Shown one piece after another: positions 52,801 to 64,000 of a DNA stretch of 64,000 nt. Location: NCBI GenBank assembly GCA_964035795.1, contig OZ038322.1, positions 23,084,359 to 23,148,358 on the forward strand, given 5' to 3'. This DNA is from Pterobdella sp. o SKG-2022 (taxonomy: Eukaryota; Annelida; Clitellata; Hirudinida; Piscicolidae). Each line of letters begins with the position of its first letter. Position 1 is the first letter of the stretch. The notes under the pieces are model-generated. The model worked only from the letters and a program-made list of their open reading frames with translations. It ran no database searches and had not been told where the DNA came from. A program made the position numbers and the translations under genes.

Positions 52801-55800
52801 AAAAAATAGGCGTTTTTTTTTTATAACATAATAACATTTGTAAATGTTTGGTGACGTCATAGCATGCTCCATCGTCACCATTTCTAACTTCCAGACTCGA
52901 ATGTGAAGTGCACATTGACGATAAGAAGACTCATGCCTTGTTACTAGCAAGGGCTGAGTCTGAAATGAGGATCTACAAGTCAAAGAGTGCCAGGGCTGAG
53001 CGTGAACTGAAGGAGACCAGAGAGACTTTCACAAAAGAGCAAGAAGATTGGTTGCAGGTCTTGTTTGATGCTCAATGCTGGATCTTATTATAAGTATATT
53101 TAGTAGTTGTGCTAGCATTTCTGCATTCAGATCTCAAGTTGTCAGTCTGTATCGCTAATTTATATGAACCAATTTGATTTGTGTAGTTTTATACTGCTTT
53201 CAATAAAGTTTTCCATTTTTTAAAATTCAGAATGTATCTTTAAATGGAAAAATTTTGTATTTGATCCATTATCATCATTACAGTCCACTTTCAGTACATT
53301 TCTATCCTAAGCTTATTCTTGTAGTTTCACCTATAAACTTGTTTCTTGCATTATCAGAATTCTCACATTCAAACTTCAAGCTGAATCTATTGAAACGTGT
53401 AAAATTCTTCATATAAAAACTTTTTCAACGCCATCTTCTCGAGGACCCACATAAAACATCCACCTACTTCTCAGTTTCAACAAGATCTACAGAAGGCAGT
53501 GGTGATAGCCAATGAGTTTAAGACTGAGGCACAAGAAGATAAGGAGAAGGTTTCCTTGGAGATTGCCAGGAAGCAGGAGCAAGTCTGTTACGTCATCAAT
53601 ATTTGAAAAAAAATAATAATATTCGTTTTTAATATCTGATTTAAATTCTAAATGATGCATAAAATGTTTCTAAGATATCGATTTTATCATTTTTATTATT
53701 TATATACTTTTATTATTGATTATTTCTTATGTCTTTGAGAACATAAAGATTCTAGGTGATGTTGATGATGATTATGAACATTTTATGACTTGAATGAGAG
53801 CGCTTTCATATATCAATAGTGTAATCATAATAGTTTTATTAGGTTTTCGAGGTATTTACTTCGATACAGTAGTCGTTAATTACATGCAGTCATCTTGTTT
53901 TATAAGCTTAATTAAGAGGAAATTTCAAAGATAATAGCCTGGTAATCATTAATCTCACAGGTGATGATTCTGAATAAAGAGTTGAATTTGTCTAAAGCCG
54001 AGATAGGTTTGAAAAATTTTAATTTCACGTTTTTATTGATTATATAAAGTTAATAAAATTTCAATGTAAACTTAAAAAATGATTTATAACATATTCAAAA
54101 AATATTTTGACCAACAGATCACTTGAAGCAACAGCTGTCTTCAGCAACGCAGCAATGCCAGCAGCTTCAACAGCAGTTACAGCAACAACAACAGCAGTTT
54201 GCTGCGTTCCAACCAAGGAGCTCTTCTGATTGGTTGAACAGGGATGATTTTAGGTCAGCATTTTATTTTAATCTTCTAACGACATACATATTTTTATTTA
54301 TCATTTCTAACTATTTAGAATAATATTTTTAATTTTTTATACTGTTAGCCTTATTACATTGTACTTCATTCTCAACAAAACTTACATACTCCAAGTTATA
54401 TAATTGCCAACTAAAACAAATAGAGAGGTCAACCCTCACAACCACCTCACAGGGACAAGATGTTGACTGACAGAGTGCCTCGAAGACATTCCCGTCTGCA
54501 CGACCTCAGACAACAAAACTCCCAGCTTTCAGTGCGCACCCTCATTTCATCAATAGAGCAGCAGATGCAGCAAAAAACATCGCCAGCAGTGTTGGATGCC
54601 TCTAGAGACCCCTGCAGTCCCTCTCCCTCTAGCGTTTGTGGTGCTTCAGGCAGTGGGGTTCGTGCCACTTCCCCTCAGAAGAAGCACAAAATCAGCCCTC
54701 TTTCGAGCCGTCTGTCTAATGTTAGGTGCTACCTGTTGTCACTACAATTTGACTGACGTCTTTCAAATAGTTTTTCATTTTCATTTTTCTAATACTTTAT
54801 ATGTTCACTGTTTATAATTGGAATTATAAACAGCCCTATCTGAGGAGATCCATCAGCACCACAGAGGACCCCAAACTCAAGCCCATCCCTCTCAGCCTCC
54901 TCACTGTTCGTTGAAAACTTGCTTCTGTCTTTGATCCATTTTATCCATGTTTAAATAGGAATCTTTTGGTTTTTATAAAAAATTGTGCTTTTGATGAATA
55001 TGCTAACTTTTTGTTATAAGGATGCAAACGTATTATGGTGAAGTTATACTTACCGAAAGTTCTAGCTGTTTTTCTTGATAAATATAATAAAATTCTCTTT
55101 TTGGTATATGGTTTTGTAATATACATCTATGTATAAATGTGTCCATACTATACATTCAATGCATATACAATACAAACAAATTAAATGGAAACATTCATAT
55201 CACTTCAAACACCAGTGATCTACACAACGCATATAATGAATCAACTTAACTCCAACAACTGGACAGCCATCGTTGGCGCCAGAGGAAGGCAAGCTTGACG
55301 GCAGTCCAAGCCACAAGACCTCTCCAAAGAACGCCACCAAACCCCTTGTAGGCATCCTCAACAGGCCCCACCGCAGGTTGTTAAAAGTGTCAATCTGAGT
55401 TTCACGTGCAGTAGTATAAAAATGAGTGGGTGATAGAATTGATATTGCAAATGATCATTCTTTAGTTATTTTATAAGTATCCAAGTGTTTTCACAACATT
55501 TAAAACTTACACTTTGCACTCACTTTAGAGAAGGCACGGATTCAGACAAAAGCACAAGCACGCCACAGCACAAAGCTGACCCACTGACCCAGTTAACGAA
55601 GCAATTAGGGGGGTCCAAGAGGAATGCACTGCTCAAGTGGTGCCAGAACAAGACCTCTAACTATAATGTATTCATTATTATTTTATTTTTATCGTTATTT
55701 AATTATTTCTGTTTTGAATATTAATATTATTACTAGTATCCTTCTTATATTATCCGTATTTCTATTTAATCATATTTTTATTCAGTTATTCAATTTTTTC

Positions 55801-56638
55801 ACAATGGCTATTGTTTTTACCATTATTTTTATTGCAGCATATACTATCAGTGAACCATTCATACATCGAATCATTCAATTTCCCACTACTAATGACAATA
55901 TCCTTACTTACTGATCTCTAACATGCACAGAACATAGACATAACGAACTTCAGCAGTAGCTGGAATGATGGCATGGCTTTTTGTGCCTTGCTTCACACCT
56001 ACATTCCCCATCTTATACCATACAATGATCTGGTGCCTGAGGATAAGGTTGGCTTGTGAAGCTCTTGTTTTTTGATTTATTAATTAGTTTCTGTTCATTA
56101 ATTTGATATTATTATTTTTTCAGTAGTGGGTTTTGTTTATTAACAGTTGTTTTTTGTAAATTGCTATCAAGTATTAGGTTACAATTAGTCGGTTAATATC
56201 GTTTTAAATCAATTTTTTACTAATGCTCATATTTTATTTCCTTTCAATGATGATAATTGTTATCATAATTATCATTATTGTTATAATTAATTACTCATTT
56301 ATGATAACATGGCGCAGCTGAAGAACTTCACCATAGCTTTCAAAGCAGCTGAGGACATCGGCATTCCTGGCACGCTTGTTTGTCGCTTCACAATTATTAC
56401 TTTTTCTTTTTTTTTTCATTATATTATTTTAACATTAGTATTAATTTTTTAAATTATTATTCAGCATTTTTAATATTTTATTTATTTGTTTTTATTATTA
56501 TTTCCATTATTATTATGATCATCATCATCACAGGACATAACAGAGGTGTCGTCAAGTGAGAGACCTGATTGGCAGGGCATCATGTCATACGTCAAAAACA
56601 TCTACGCCCACTTTGAAGCCAATAACATCCAATCATAA
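43845..56638 (+). CDS. SPECC1L: Cytospin (SPECC1/SPECC1L-like) coiled-coil and calponin-homology protein
   Basis: Twenty exons: 43845-44147, 44233-44641, 45297-45384, 45658-45805, 46754-46925, 47122-47234, 50858-50971, 51770-52072, 52572-52681, 52895-53057, 53475-53582, 53961-54006, 54118-54253, 54453-54720, 54834-54905, 55267-55376, 55529-55667, 55931-56047, 56318-56377 and 56534-56638. Phases close, giving 1,027 residues (human SPECC1L 1,117). The N-terminus is basic with two KRxxSxQNV motifs. A long coiled coil follows (exons 2-13), including the conserved [16 protein letters not shown] and [15 protein letters not shown] Ser/Pro linker comes next, then a C-terminal calponin-homology domain: [47 protein letters not shown]. 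Cytospins link actin, microtubules and non-muscle myosin at cell junctions. Exon 3 adds an unusual Cys-rich segment ([14 protein letters not shown]). The exon 15 donor (GTTCGT) is weak. SPECC1 and SPECC1L are vertebrate paralogues, so this is their joint orthologue. Confidence 0.93.
46187..46268. repeat. Palindromic fold-back repeat, family A, best copy
   Basis: The arms are about 41 nt each and nearly perfect: AAAAGCTATAATTTTCTATG and TATAGCCTTATCATAAAACG are mirrored by CGTTTTATGATAAGGCTATA and CTTATCGAAAATTATAGCTT. By eye about 38 of 42 positions pair. It lies in SPECC1 intron 4. The flank at about 46645-46675 has ACATACAATGTCTTTGGAAA, also found beside the 1.5 kb copy. Confidence 0.8.
47298..50405 (-). 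mobile_element. Degenerate APE-type non-LTR retrotransposon (LINE) in SPECC1 intron 6
   Basis: Read on the minus strand, the parts follow LINE order. An apurinic-like endonuclease lies at 50405-49641 ([28 protein letters not shown]). The reverse transcriptase lies at 49680-48271 ([23 protein letters not shown]). A C4HC3-like zinc finger lies at 48149-47664 (CGVC, CGGC, HKKC, CVRC). The C-terminal segment lies at 47667-47335 ([27 protein letters not shown]). The 3' end carries a short TTGATTGA-type tail at about 47298-47310. The element is dead: there are frameshifts near 49820 and 47665, the GD of the endonuclease GDxN motif reads GN, and the acidic reverse-transcriptase active-site motif is missing around 48270. 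It lies antisense to SPECC1. RTE- or Jockey-like affinity is my guess. It is a domestic genomic element, not a virus. Confidence 0.9.
50972..51055. repeat. 16-bp TG-rich minisatellite after SPECC1 exon 7
   Basis: About five copies of GTGTGTTTGTGTGTAA start at the donor site of SPECC1 exon 7, so the donor GTGTGTGTTT is itself part of the array. Confidence 0.85.
51198..51363 (+). mobile_element. tRNA-derived SINE, copy 1 (SPECC1 intron 7)
   Basis: The head, 51198-51272, is tRNA-like. It has paired ends (GGCC and GGGCC region), an A-box-like TAGCTCAGATGGAAGAG and a B-box-like GGTTCGATCCC, but the anticodon arm is disordered. The body shares CAGTGTGTTTTCGTTATATT and GTAGCAAGCGCTTTGAAATC with the copy at 59.8 kb, then ends in GGCTCTATATAAAATAC. 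It is not a functional tRNA. Confidence 0.8.
52125..52204 (+). repeat. Retroelement tail ending in an ATG/GAT repeat
   Basis: ATTTGTCCAATCC leads into the perfect 14-bp palindrome CCATGCTAGCATGG, then AAACGGACGCAAAACG and about nine GAT units. I recall near-identical tails on SINE or LINE 3' ends in cephalopods and other lophotrochozoans, but could not check this. It lies just after SPECC1 exon 8. Confidence 0.6.
52280..52325. repeat. Fold-back family A, single arm
   Basis: AAAACTAAAATTTTCGATAA followed by GTACAACCTTATCATAAATC matches one arm of the 46.2 kb palindrome. The partner arm is absent. Confidence 0.5.
55028..55072. repeat. Fold-back family A, single opposite arm
   Basis: CGTATTATGGTGAAGTTATA followed by CTTACCGAAAGTTCTAGCTG matches the right arm of the 46.2 kb palindrome with scattered substitutions. 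Confidence 0.45.
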
Positions 56639-57072
56639 TTTGTTAATTTTATTTTATCAGATTTTTATCTTTGTATTTTAGCATCTTTCTTTCCATCAGA
56701 TTTTTCATTCTGGTATTTACATATATTTTTTATTAGAATTTTTATTTTTAAGATCTTTATTATTATTTCATTGTTTCAATTTTATTTCACTGAAAGTTTC
56801 CAATATTTTCCTGCCTACCATCATCTTTCTCTACAAAATATTAAAGAAACACAAGACTGCTACTCTAAGAATCACACGAGATCTTCACAGTAGTATCTTC
56901 CACACTTTATCACCCATCATCATCTTTGAAGCACAACACCACACTAATTAATATAAGTTTTCAACATTATCATATTAAACTCACAAAAATATCTCACTTC
57001 GTTAGCTTGCCTTTATAGTCATCATTGTTACAATTGATCAAACCATATGTTAGTTGTGTGTTGATTCATATT

Positions 57073-57150
57073 AATTATTCTATGTCTTCTAGAATATTCT
57101 GTGTCTTAGAATATTCTATGTCTTCTAGAATATTCCATGTTATCCAGAAT
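57073..57150. repeat. Short tandem repeat with GAA/TTC motifs
   Basis: Units of about 20-29 bp with the core TCTATGTCTTCTAGAATATTC are repeated about three times with variation. The core TTCTAGAATATTC has alternating TTC and GAA blocks two bases apart, as in heat-shock elements. A regulatory role is not shown. Confidence 0.5.
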
Positions 57151-59802
57151 TTTCTTTCATAATCCTTTCCTACATAGTGGTAATGATTGTAGTCATTCAA
57201 TTATTTTAATAATCTCAGCGCTATTTTTTGTGTAATATGTGTTATTTCTTTTTACTAACAACAATGGCTACTCACAAATCTTAGTATTATCAACTGGGCT
57301 TGAAATTTTAATCAAAAAAGTCAGCATCGTTTTTATTGGTTGCTATGTGTAATATAAATGTGTGTTGGTTTTTATGTGTAATTCATATATGTTACAAGAT
57401 GATTTTGCTTCAATCATTGTATATATTGATTTTTTTATGGATTTTATTGATTTTTAATGTGGGGAGTGACTTACTATTTCTCATCAAATTCTACTGTTGA
57501 ATACTTTTTTATATTATTTTTGTTTTCATAATTTATCTCTTTATTATATTTAATGTTATTGTCCAATTTATTTTTTTTTTGTTTTTTATCTCTATTGGTT
57601 TTATGTTATCTTTTTTAAGTCTCTATTAGCTATTTTCTTTCCACGTTTTCTGTTTTAATTTGTCGTTTTCTTTTACATTCTTATACTGAGATTAGTCTTG
57701 TTGCTGTTATTATTTTTATTATTACCGCTAATATTATCCTTATTATATAAAAATCTTTACCATCCATTGTTATTCTTCACCACTTCATATCCCCTTTCAA
57801 TTGACCACAGTTACAAAGACTCCATCAGGCTCATAACTTCCTTCCACAAACAACCACATCTAAGCTTTAAAATATAGTATATCATCTGTATCAATGTATG
57901 TATGTATCTGCAAGTCGACCCTCAGTCGCCCTTAACGGGGTTTAGTAGATATGATAACTTCTATATTTTTTTTATTCATATATATGTTTTTTTAGATACT
58001 ATAAAAAGTATGGATATATATACTAGATTAAGTTAGTATATATAAAATAAACAGATAGTATTAGAGAAGTATTTGCACACGTTATAATAGAGCAATTGTA
58101 ACAATTTTGAGTTTCGATTTATTTTTAATTGCATTTAATAACCTTTGTATTGCTTGCCAGTATCATCGTTTAGACGTACGTTCCCATGTTAGCATTGGTT
58201 GGAAATAATTATAACAATATATTATCATGCTGAAGTCACTTACTTCATTAACAATATGGTTATTTGGTTCATCTATACAAAATCTAAGGACTTTGTACTT
58301 CTAGCTTGATTGATAGCTCAGTTATTGAGTATTTCTATTTCAAACATTCTTTAGTTTCAAAAATTGTTCTTTTTTTCACTTCATTTTATTATTATTTTAA
58401 TTATTATATTATTTTTTTGTTGAACTTTTATTCATATGAAGCAACGCCTCTAAAACCTAGTTATTGCGCAACTTAAGCCCCTATTTGAGCGCCGTGGTGA
58501 CGGCCTGAATATGCTCCAATTTCTTCAGATTTGAAACTGAGTTCCTAAGTAGTACGTTATATAATGCTTACTATTTCATTAAATCTTAACTGGGTTATTT
58601 TATTTGTTGTTCAAACATTAAGGTTCTATTATTTGCTAATTAGTTATTAGTTAAACAGCTATTATGTTATAAATTTTAACTATTTCAATTAGTTTTTTAT
58701 AGTTATTATCACCAAATATTATTTATATGTTAAAGTTTTAAAATTTTATAGCTGATGCTTTCATATTGCACTGTTTCTCCTTGTTTCCTTGCTGTTAAAT
58801 TCAATATTCCTTCCAGTTACAAAGTTTAAAAAGATTTTTAATTTCTCTTATGTTTTTTATTTTTGGGTGGTTTAGTATTAAAAAGTATTTTTTATAAAGT
58901 AATTAATTCTCTTGCCTTCAATAAAAGCCATTGACTCTCGTTTCACCAACAATGTAGACAATATTCCAAAAAATGATGTTTGTACGTTTGCCTAAGTTAT
59001 TTAAAAGTTTCTTCAGAGTTTTATAAAAAACCTATAAAAATTTCAAGTTTAGCTTTTAGTGAACAGTGGCAAAACTAAGCAAGATAACTAAGTACTTTGG
59101 TTGGCAAGCTACATCATCATTAATTGCGTTTCTGAAACCTCAAGTCGAACTTGTTTTGAAACAATGCATTTCTCATGCGTCTTCATCTACTTTGGCAAAT
59201 ATCCGGTCTGATAGTAGTTTTCAGTTCCCAAACATCTTTTATATCTAAGACAATCTACCCAATAGTCGTTTACTTTCAATACACTGTAGAAAAAAAGTGT
59301 AATATTATCTTGTTTAAGCTCGTTGAAAAAATTGAATGCATATAATACCGTGTAATGAACATTTAAATACATAATATACATTCTGTTTAACACAGATCCA
59401 CACAAAAATTATATATAAATGTTAACTGAAACATATGTAGGGCAGATACTTGTATCAATATATATAAGGTGAGAAGGTTCATCTCCACAGAATTTTACAT
59501 TCTCGAGCTGTGTTTTGTCTTCATTACACAAGAAATATCTGGAAACTTGCAAACATAGTTAGTGTTTTGAAAATTTAATTAAATATATGAATATAAATGA
59601 AACTAAAAGGTATGTTAAACATTTATCCAACACTATAGCTTTTAGTGCAACTAACTTACATTATAAAATACTCTCATTAATTCTATGGTGTTTTCTTAAA
59701 ATTATTTAAAGTTGATGAAACTTCATAGACAAAATAGTGTTAATATAGGATTCCATCGCGACAAACATCAAATAACAACAATTTTCACCGCATATTTTTC
59801 AT

Positions 59803-59975
59803 CGGTTTGTGTAGCTCCGTTGTAGAGCATTAGACTAATTAGCTAAAGTTACCGGTTTCGATCCCGCATGGGGTCACAATTATCACCTGTTCCACAGTGT
59901 TTTCACGACGTTTATATGTAGCAAGCGCTTTGATCCATAAGGAAAAGCGCATTAAATCACATTACATTACATTGG
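59803..59975 (+). mobile_element. tRNA-derived SINE, copy 2
   Basis: The tRNA-like head has TAGCTCCGTTGTAGAGC (A box) and GGTTTCGATCCC (B box). The body has CACAGTGTTTTCACGACGTT and GTAGCAAGCGCTTTGATCCA, collinear with copy 1. It then reads GGAAAAGCGCATTAAATCAC and ends in a short ACATT repeat (three to four units), a typical SINE 3' tail. Confidence 0.8.
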
Positions 59976-62149
59976 TCATAACGACTTTCTTCTATACGAA
60001 TGAACAACAAAATAATGATTTCACGCCTGGAAACGTGTTTACAATTAAGAATTTTCAATTAGAAATATTAATCACATGTACGCCCGAGTTTCAAAATTAA
60101 CAACATTTGTTGTAATATATTACATTATGATTAAAAATATTGTTCTAATTATTGTTTCTTTAATTTTCCTGCCTTTATTACCATGAAAGTTTTTCGTTTA
60201 CATAATTAGCGCCAACTCATTATGAGTAACCATTTTGATTAGGAAATATTCTCACCCAAGTCTTGTAAACTTCCACAATTATATTAATCATCACATTTAT
60301 TTGAATAAAAAACTATAAAAAAATAAAAAATTAAATAAACAAAAAATATATTTTTTATTTGTTTGAATTGTCTTCCCCTCCATGTAATTAATTTCATTTC
60401 AACTCAAGCTCCATCTCTGTAGTTATGACCCTCGTTAAACCATCAACACTCCAATATCCATCCTTTCTTATACTAAACTATATAGCACTCAACTTTTATA
60501 CTTAATGTCTGAATCATTTGGGGAAGCTTAATTTTCATGGCTTACCCTGAAGCATTCACTGATATATATATATATGAATGAATTATATTGTTATATCATT
60601 TATGAACTCGATGATTATAACTGTAAATCGGTACTTGAAAACTTTTGAAAAAGTATTTTGAACTTTTTCTTATTAATTTTCTTGCTTTTATTAACTACAT
60701 TGTTGACCTTTTACACTAGTGTAATCTCACATTGGCTCTCAATCAACCGTTCAATAGATTTACATGTGTACAAGTTTAAGTGGTATTCATTATATTAAAA
60801 AAGGATTCAAGAAATAATTCATATTTTTGATAATGCAATTTAAATATTTTATTGACTATTTTATCCCTATTCAGGTCATTGAATATATTAAGTGAAATTA
60901 TTAGTTCTGTATAAAAATTTAATTTAAACAGTGAATTCCAATTTATCCCAATGGTGCATAAATTCATTGAGAATTCTCATAATTCATTATACAAATTCAG
61001 CATTTTCGTCTCTTAAAACTAAATTTAAACTAGAAAACTGTCACGAATGTAAGAATCTATCAAAAAACAAATTCAGATCCATAAAACTGCATCCAGACAC
61101 AAAAAAACCCTCAACATACCACCACATACAACCATATACAAAAGCAAACCATGAATTATATAACGGTATATAACTGCAGATCCACAATTATATACATACC
61201 AATTCATAAAAGACCCATATATAAAATGGCTAGTCGTCCTTATGAGATAGGAGTTAAGAGTTTAATGTTAAAGTGCCAAAAGATTTATCTGTCTAGTTTG
61301 AAGTAATTGGACCTGTTTCTTTCTGTGTTTTGTGTATATACAAGACAGTGTTATCTTTTGTTGGGTTGTATGTTTTTGGCTTATTTTATCATCAAATTTG
61401 TATCTTTGTAATTTAAAATGTTGAAAAGTAATGTTGTATGCTTATACATAGTATTTTTTTATATGTGTCTCTACTTTTGTTTGTTTTTGTGGAAGTATTT
61501 ATGTATTTTTTCTGTTTTACGTCATATAAATATTATAAAAAATGTAATTCACTTATGCAATTTTTAATCATTAGAATATCATAAAAGAGCATCACTGAAT
61601 TCAAGCACTTAAAATATACATGTACTTTCCTTTGATTTTCGTTCTTAGTCTTTTATGATGTTTTGATTGATCAAATTAAAATATCCTTTTCACATAGCTT
61701 ATCCATATGGTAAACTTCTTAGATTTTTTCATTTTATTACAATTGAAACAAAATATCAAATAAACTTCAAAAATAAAAATAATAATTTTATTAATAGCAA
61801 AAAGTTTCATAATAAAGAATAATAACTTGAAACAGTATTATTGTAATAGAAATAATGCGGCGTGCAGTGTAAAAAATAGTGACACCATTAATACATACAT
61901 TATCGTAACTAAACTCCAACAGAAGAATATACCAAGTTCTATAATTACTTAATATCGTTAAATATTTGCATTAAAAAATTTTTTTAAATTGCTTTGAATG
62001 TTTTAGATTCATTTTTGTTGCATTCTTTTTTAATAGAATTTTTAACGTTAGTTATTGAGTTTATAATTATTGTTAATGTTCCTTGGAAAGTACTTGGGAA
62101 AGTTTCCAAGAAAACGAAGCATACCTGAAATAAATTAACTTACAAAATT

Positions 62150-62716
<567 letters not shown>

Positions 62717-64000
62717 GCATATCTAATTGTTGGTTAACATTCTAAAAGACTCTGTGTTTTAATTCATTTTCTAGACACAAACAGTTCAAATGAATAAAAC
62801 AAATTGGCATGCATAAATCATTTAAGTATTTAGAATACTAATGCCTATTCAGCACCCAAGTGAACTCGGCTTACTATTGTAAGCTTCCTTGTTATCAATG
62901 CCAGTCTAACAAATTTAAATTTTATTGTGTTTGTTTGTTAAAAATTGGTGTATATAATAATCATTCAAAATGAAAGTAGAATAAACTAAAATAACAAAAC
63001 AAATAATTTTGGAAATCATATTTTTTTGACTTCATTTCTGTGAATAACTGTTAAGTGAAATTTAAATTTATCATTAACAATAAAAAAAGAATTTATTTGC
63101 AACTAAGTGAAATAACACAAAAATATTCAACAGTTTTGAACTTGAAGTTAAACTATTTCAACTAAACATTCGCAAAGCATGCGAGGCATCTGGCAGACAT
63201 GACCGAGGAAGAATTTTGAAGATAATTTTAAGGTCGAGTTTCATTGAGAAAATAACATAAGTATAACAACATAAACTCATAATATAACATCATAGAGTCA
63301 TAATATTCTCTACAAAACATCATCAGATTGCCCCTTATTTGATAAGCTTTCACTGTTTAAATATATAAGTGATAATTTTTTGAATCTGTAACTTTTAATG
63401 ATTTTTTATCATTTGAAACAAATCTTTTTCATTCAAAATTAAAAGCAGACTTCATCATATTCTGAATTTAAGAAGGCTTCAAATTAACATTTTTGGCAAT
63501 AATGCTTTGAAGCCTGGTACATGCGGTGCCAATCTCAATTTAAAACTATTTTAATTAGTTGTGTCAACTTTGTTTCAATATAAATAATACTAATTTCAAT
63601 GATTAAATATAAATAATACTAGTTTTGATAGTTGAAGTCAAGCAATACTATTTTCAATGATTCAATACAAATACTCGGGGAAGCATGCGTGTATAACTGA
63701 GAAAGTAAGATTATTAACTCAAGGTGTCGGGCAGTGAAAGCTTTTAATGATGAAGAATAGTGTTACAAAAAATGTTTTTAATCGTTTAAAAACCACATTC
63801 AAACAGCTAAATTGAATCTGATTACATGGTTAGAAACGTTAATATATTTTTCATAAGATGCTGGCGGAAAGATTTGCAGAAACACTGTGCTTTTCATGCG
63901 CCACCCAGTCAAAACAGGTATGTGGCTTGTTGTATTGAAAACATAACCAGATCTGATAATGATGTATTTCACTTGATTCATAATTATGTGTTCCTATGCT
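62717..64000. other. Intergenic DNA to the window edge
   Basis: A/T-rich sequence with no recognised gene. Imperfectly repeated phrases (AATACTAATTTCAATGATTAAATA and variants, 63585-63670) suggest a small degenerate tandem repeat. A 60-codon minus-strand frame at 63799-63981 has no recognisable features. Confidence 0.5.

Larger units (their letters stand above)
56639..62149. other. SPECC1 3' flank and intergenic DNA, no gene seen
   Basis: T-rich sequence follows the SPECC1 stop and probably includes its 3'UTR. It holds a short tandem repeat at 57073-57150, a SINE copy at 59803-59975 and an AT tract near 60563-60574. Open frames at 59066-59248, 59897-60100 and 60931-61173 have no recognisable domain and no splice context. 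Confidence 0.55.

Noticed and set aside
60931..61173. 80-codon frame resembling a protein with a CxxC motif
   Set aside because: It is Asn/Lys/His-rich with no splice sites, and its composition matches the background.

Overview
The window is nuclear DNA from an animal. It is very AT-rich (roughly 70% or more by eye), and its genes are split by GT-AG introns of about 50 bp to 4 kb. They are single-copy metazoan genes: a rhodopsin-class GPCR, ARID2, MYDGF, SRPRA, a CLINT1/epsin-like gene, a GATA1/2/3-class factor and a cytospin/SPECC1-like gene. Standard genetic code fits every gene model. The repeat content (a PHD-finger LINE, tRNA-derived SINEs, long pure microsatellites, fold-back elements) suggests an invertebrate bilaterian, plausibly a lophotrochozoan such as an annelid, flatworm or mollusc. 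I cannot place the species from sequence alone.

Layout. 1-6.8 kb: T-rich intergenic DNA with simple repeats and one palindromic repeat. 6.87-8.47 kb: intron-free GPCR (+). 8.5-11.7 kb: intergenic. 11.79-18.50 kb: ARID2 (+), 18 coding exons. 19.4-19.6 kb: relic of a LINE 3' end. 20.51-21.73 kb: MYDGF homologue (-), 5 exons. 22.90-27.59 kb: SRPRA (+), 14 exons. 28.31-33.82 kb: CLINT1-like ENTH protein (+), 10 exons. 33.8-37.2 kb: intergenic with a fold-back repeat. 37.71-43.25 kb: GATA factor (-), 5 exons. 43.85-56.64 kb: SPECC1/SPECC1L (+), 20 exons, whose sixth intron holds a broken 3.1 kb LINE in antisense orientation and whose seventh holds a tRNA-derived SINE. 56.6-64.0 kb: gene-free, with a second SINE copy and a 560 bp AACT tract.

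The genes do not form a pathway. MYDGF, SRPRA and CLINT1 all belong to the secretory system (ER lumen, ER targeting, TGN/endosome coats) and lie next to each other, but I see no evidence that this is more than coincidence. GATA and SPECC1 are head to head about 0.6 kb apart. Exon junctions were chosen by eye so that reading frame, splice consensus and known family order all agree. For SRPRA, MYDGF, GATA and SPECC1 the exon phases close across the whole coding sequence. One ARID2 junction and one CLINT1 junction remain ambiguous.

The most notable unexplained signals are: splice-acceptor-like sites just upstream of six of seven start codons (candidate spliced-leader sites or 5'UTR introns); two or three dispersed palindromic repeat families; a two-copy tRNA-SINE family; a GPCR without the DRY motif; and a 42-codon PX-domain-like open frame between GATA and SPECC1. 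I did not find a clearly new biological system.
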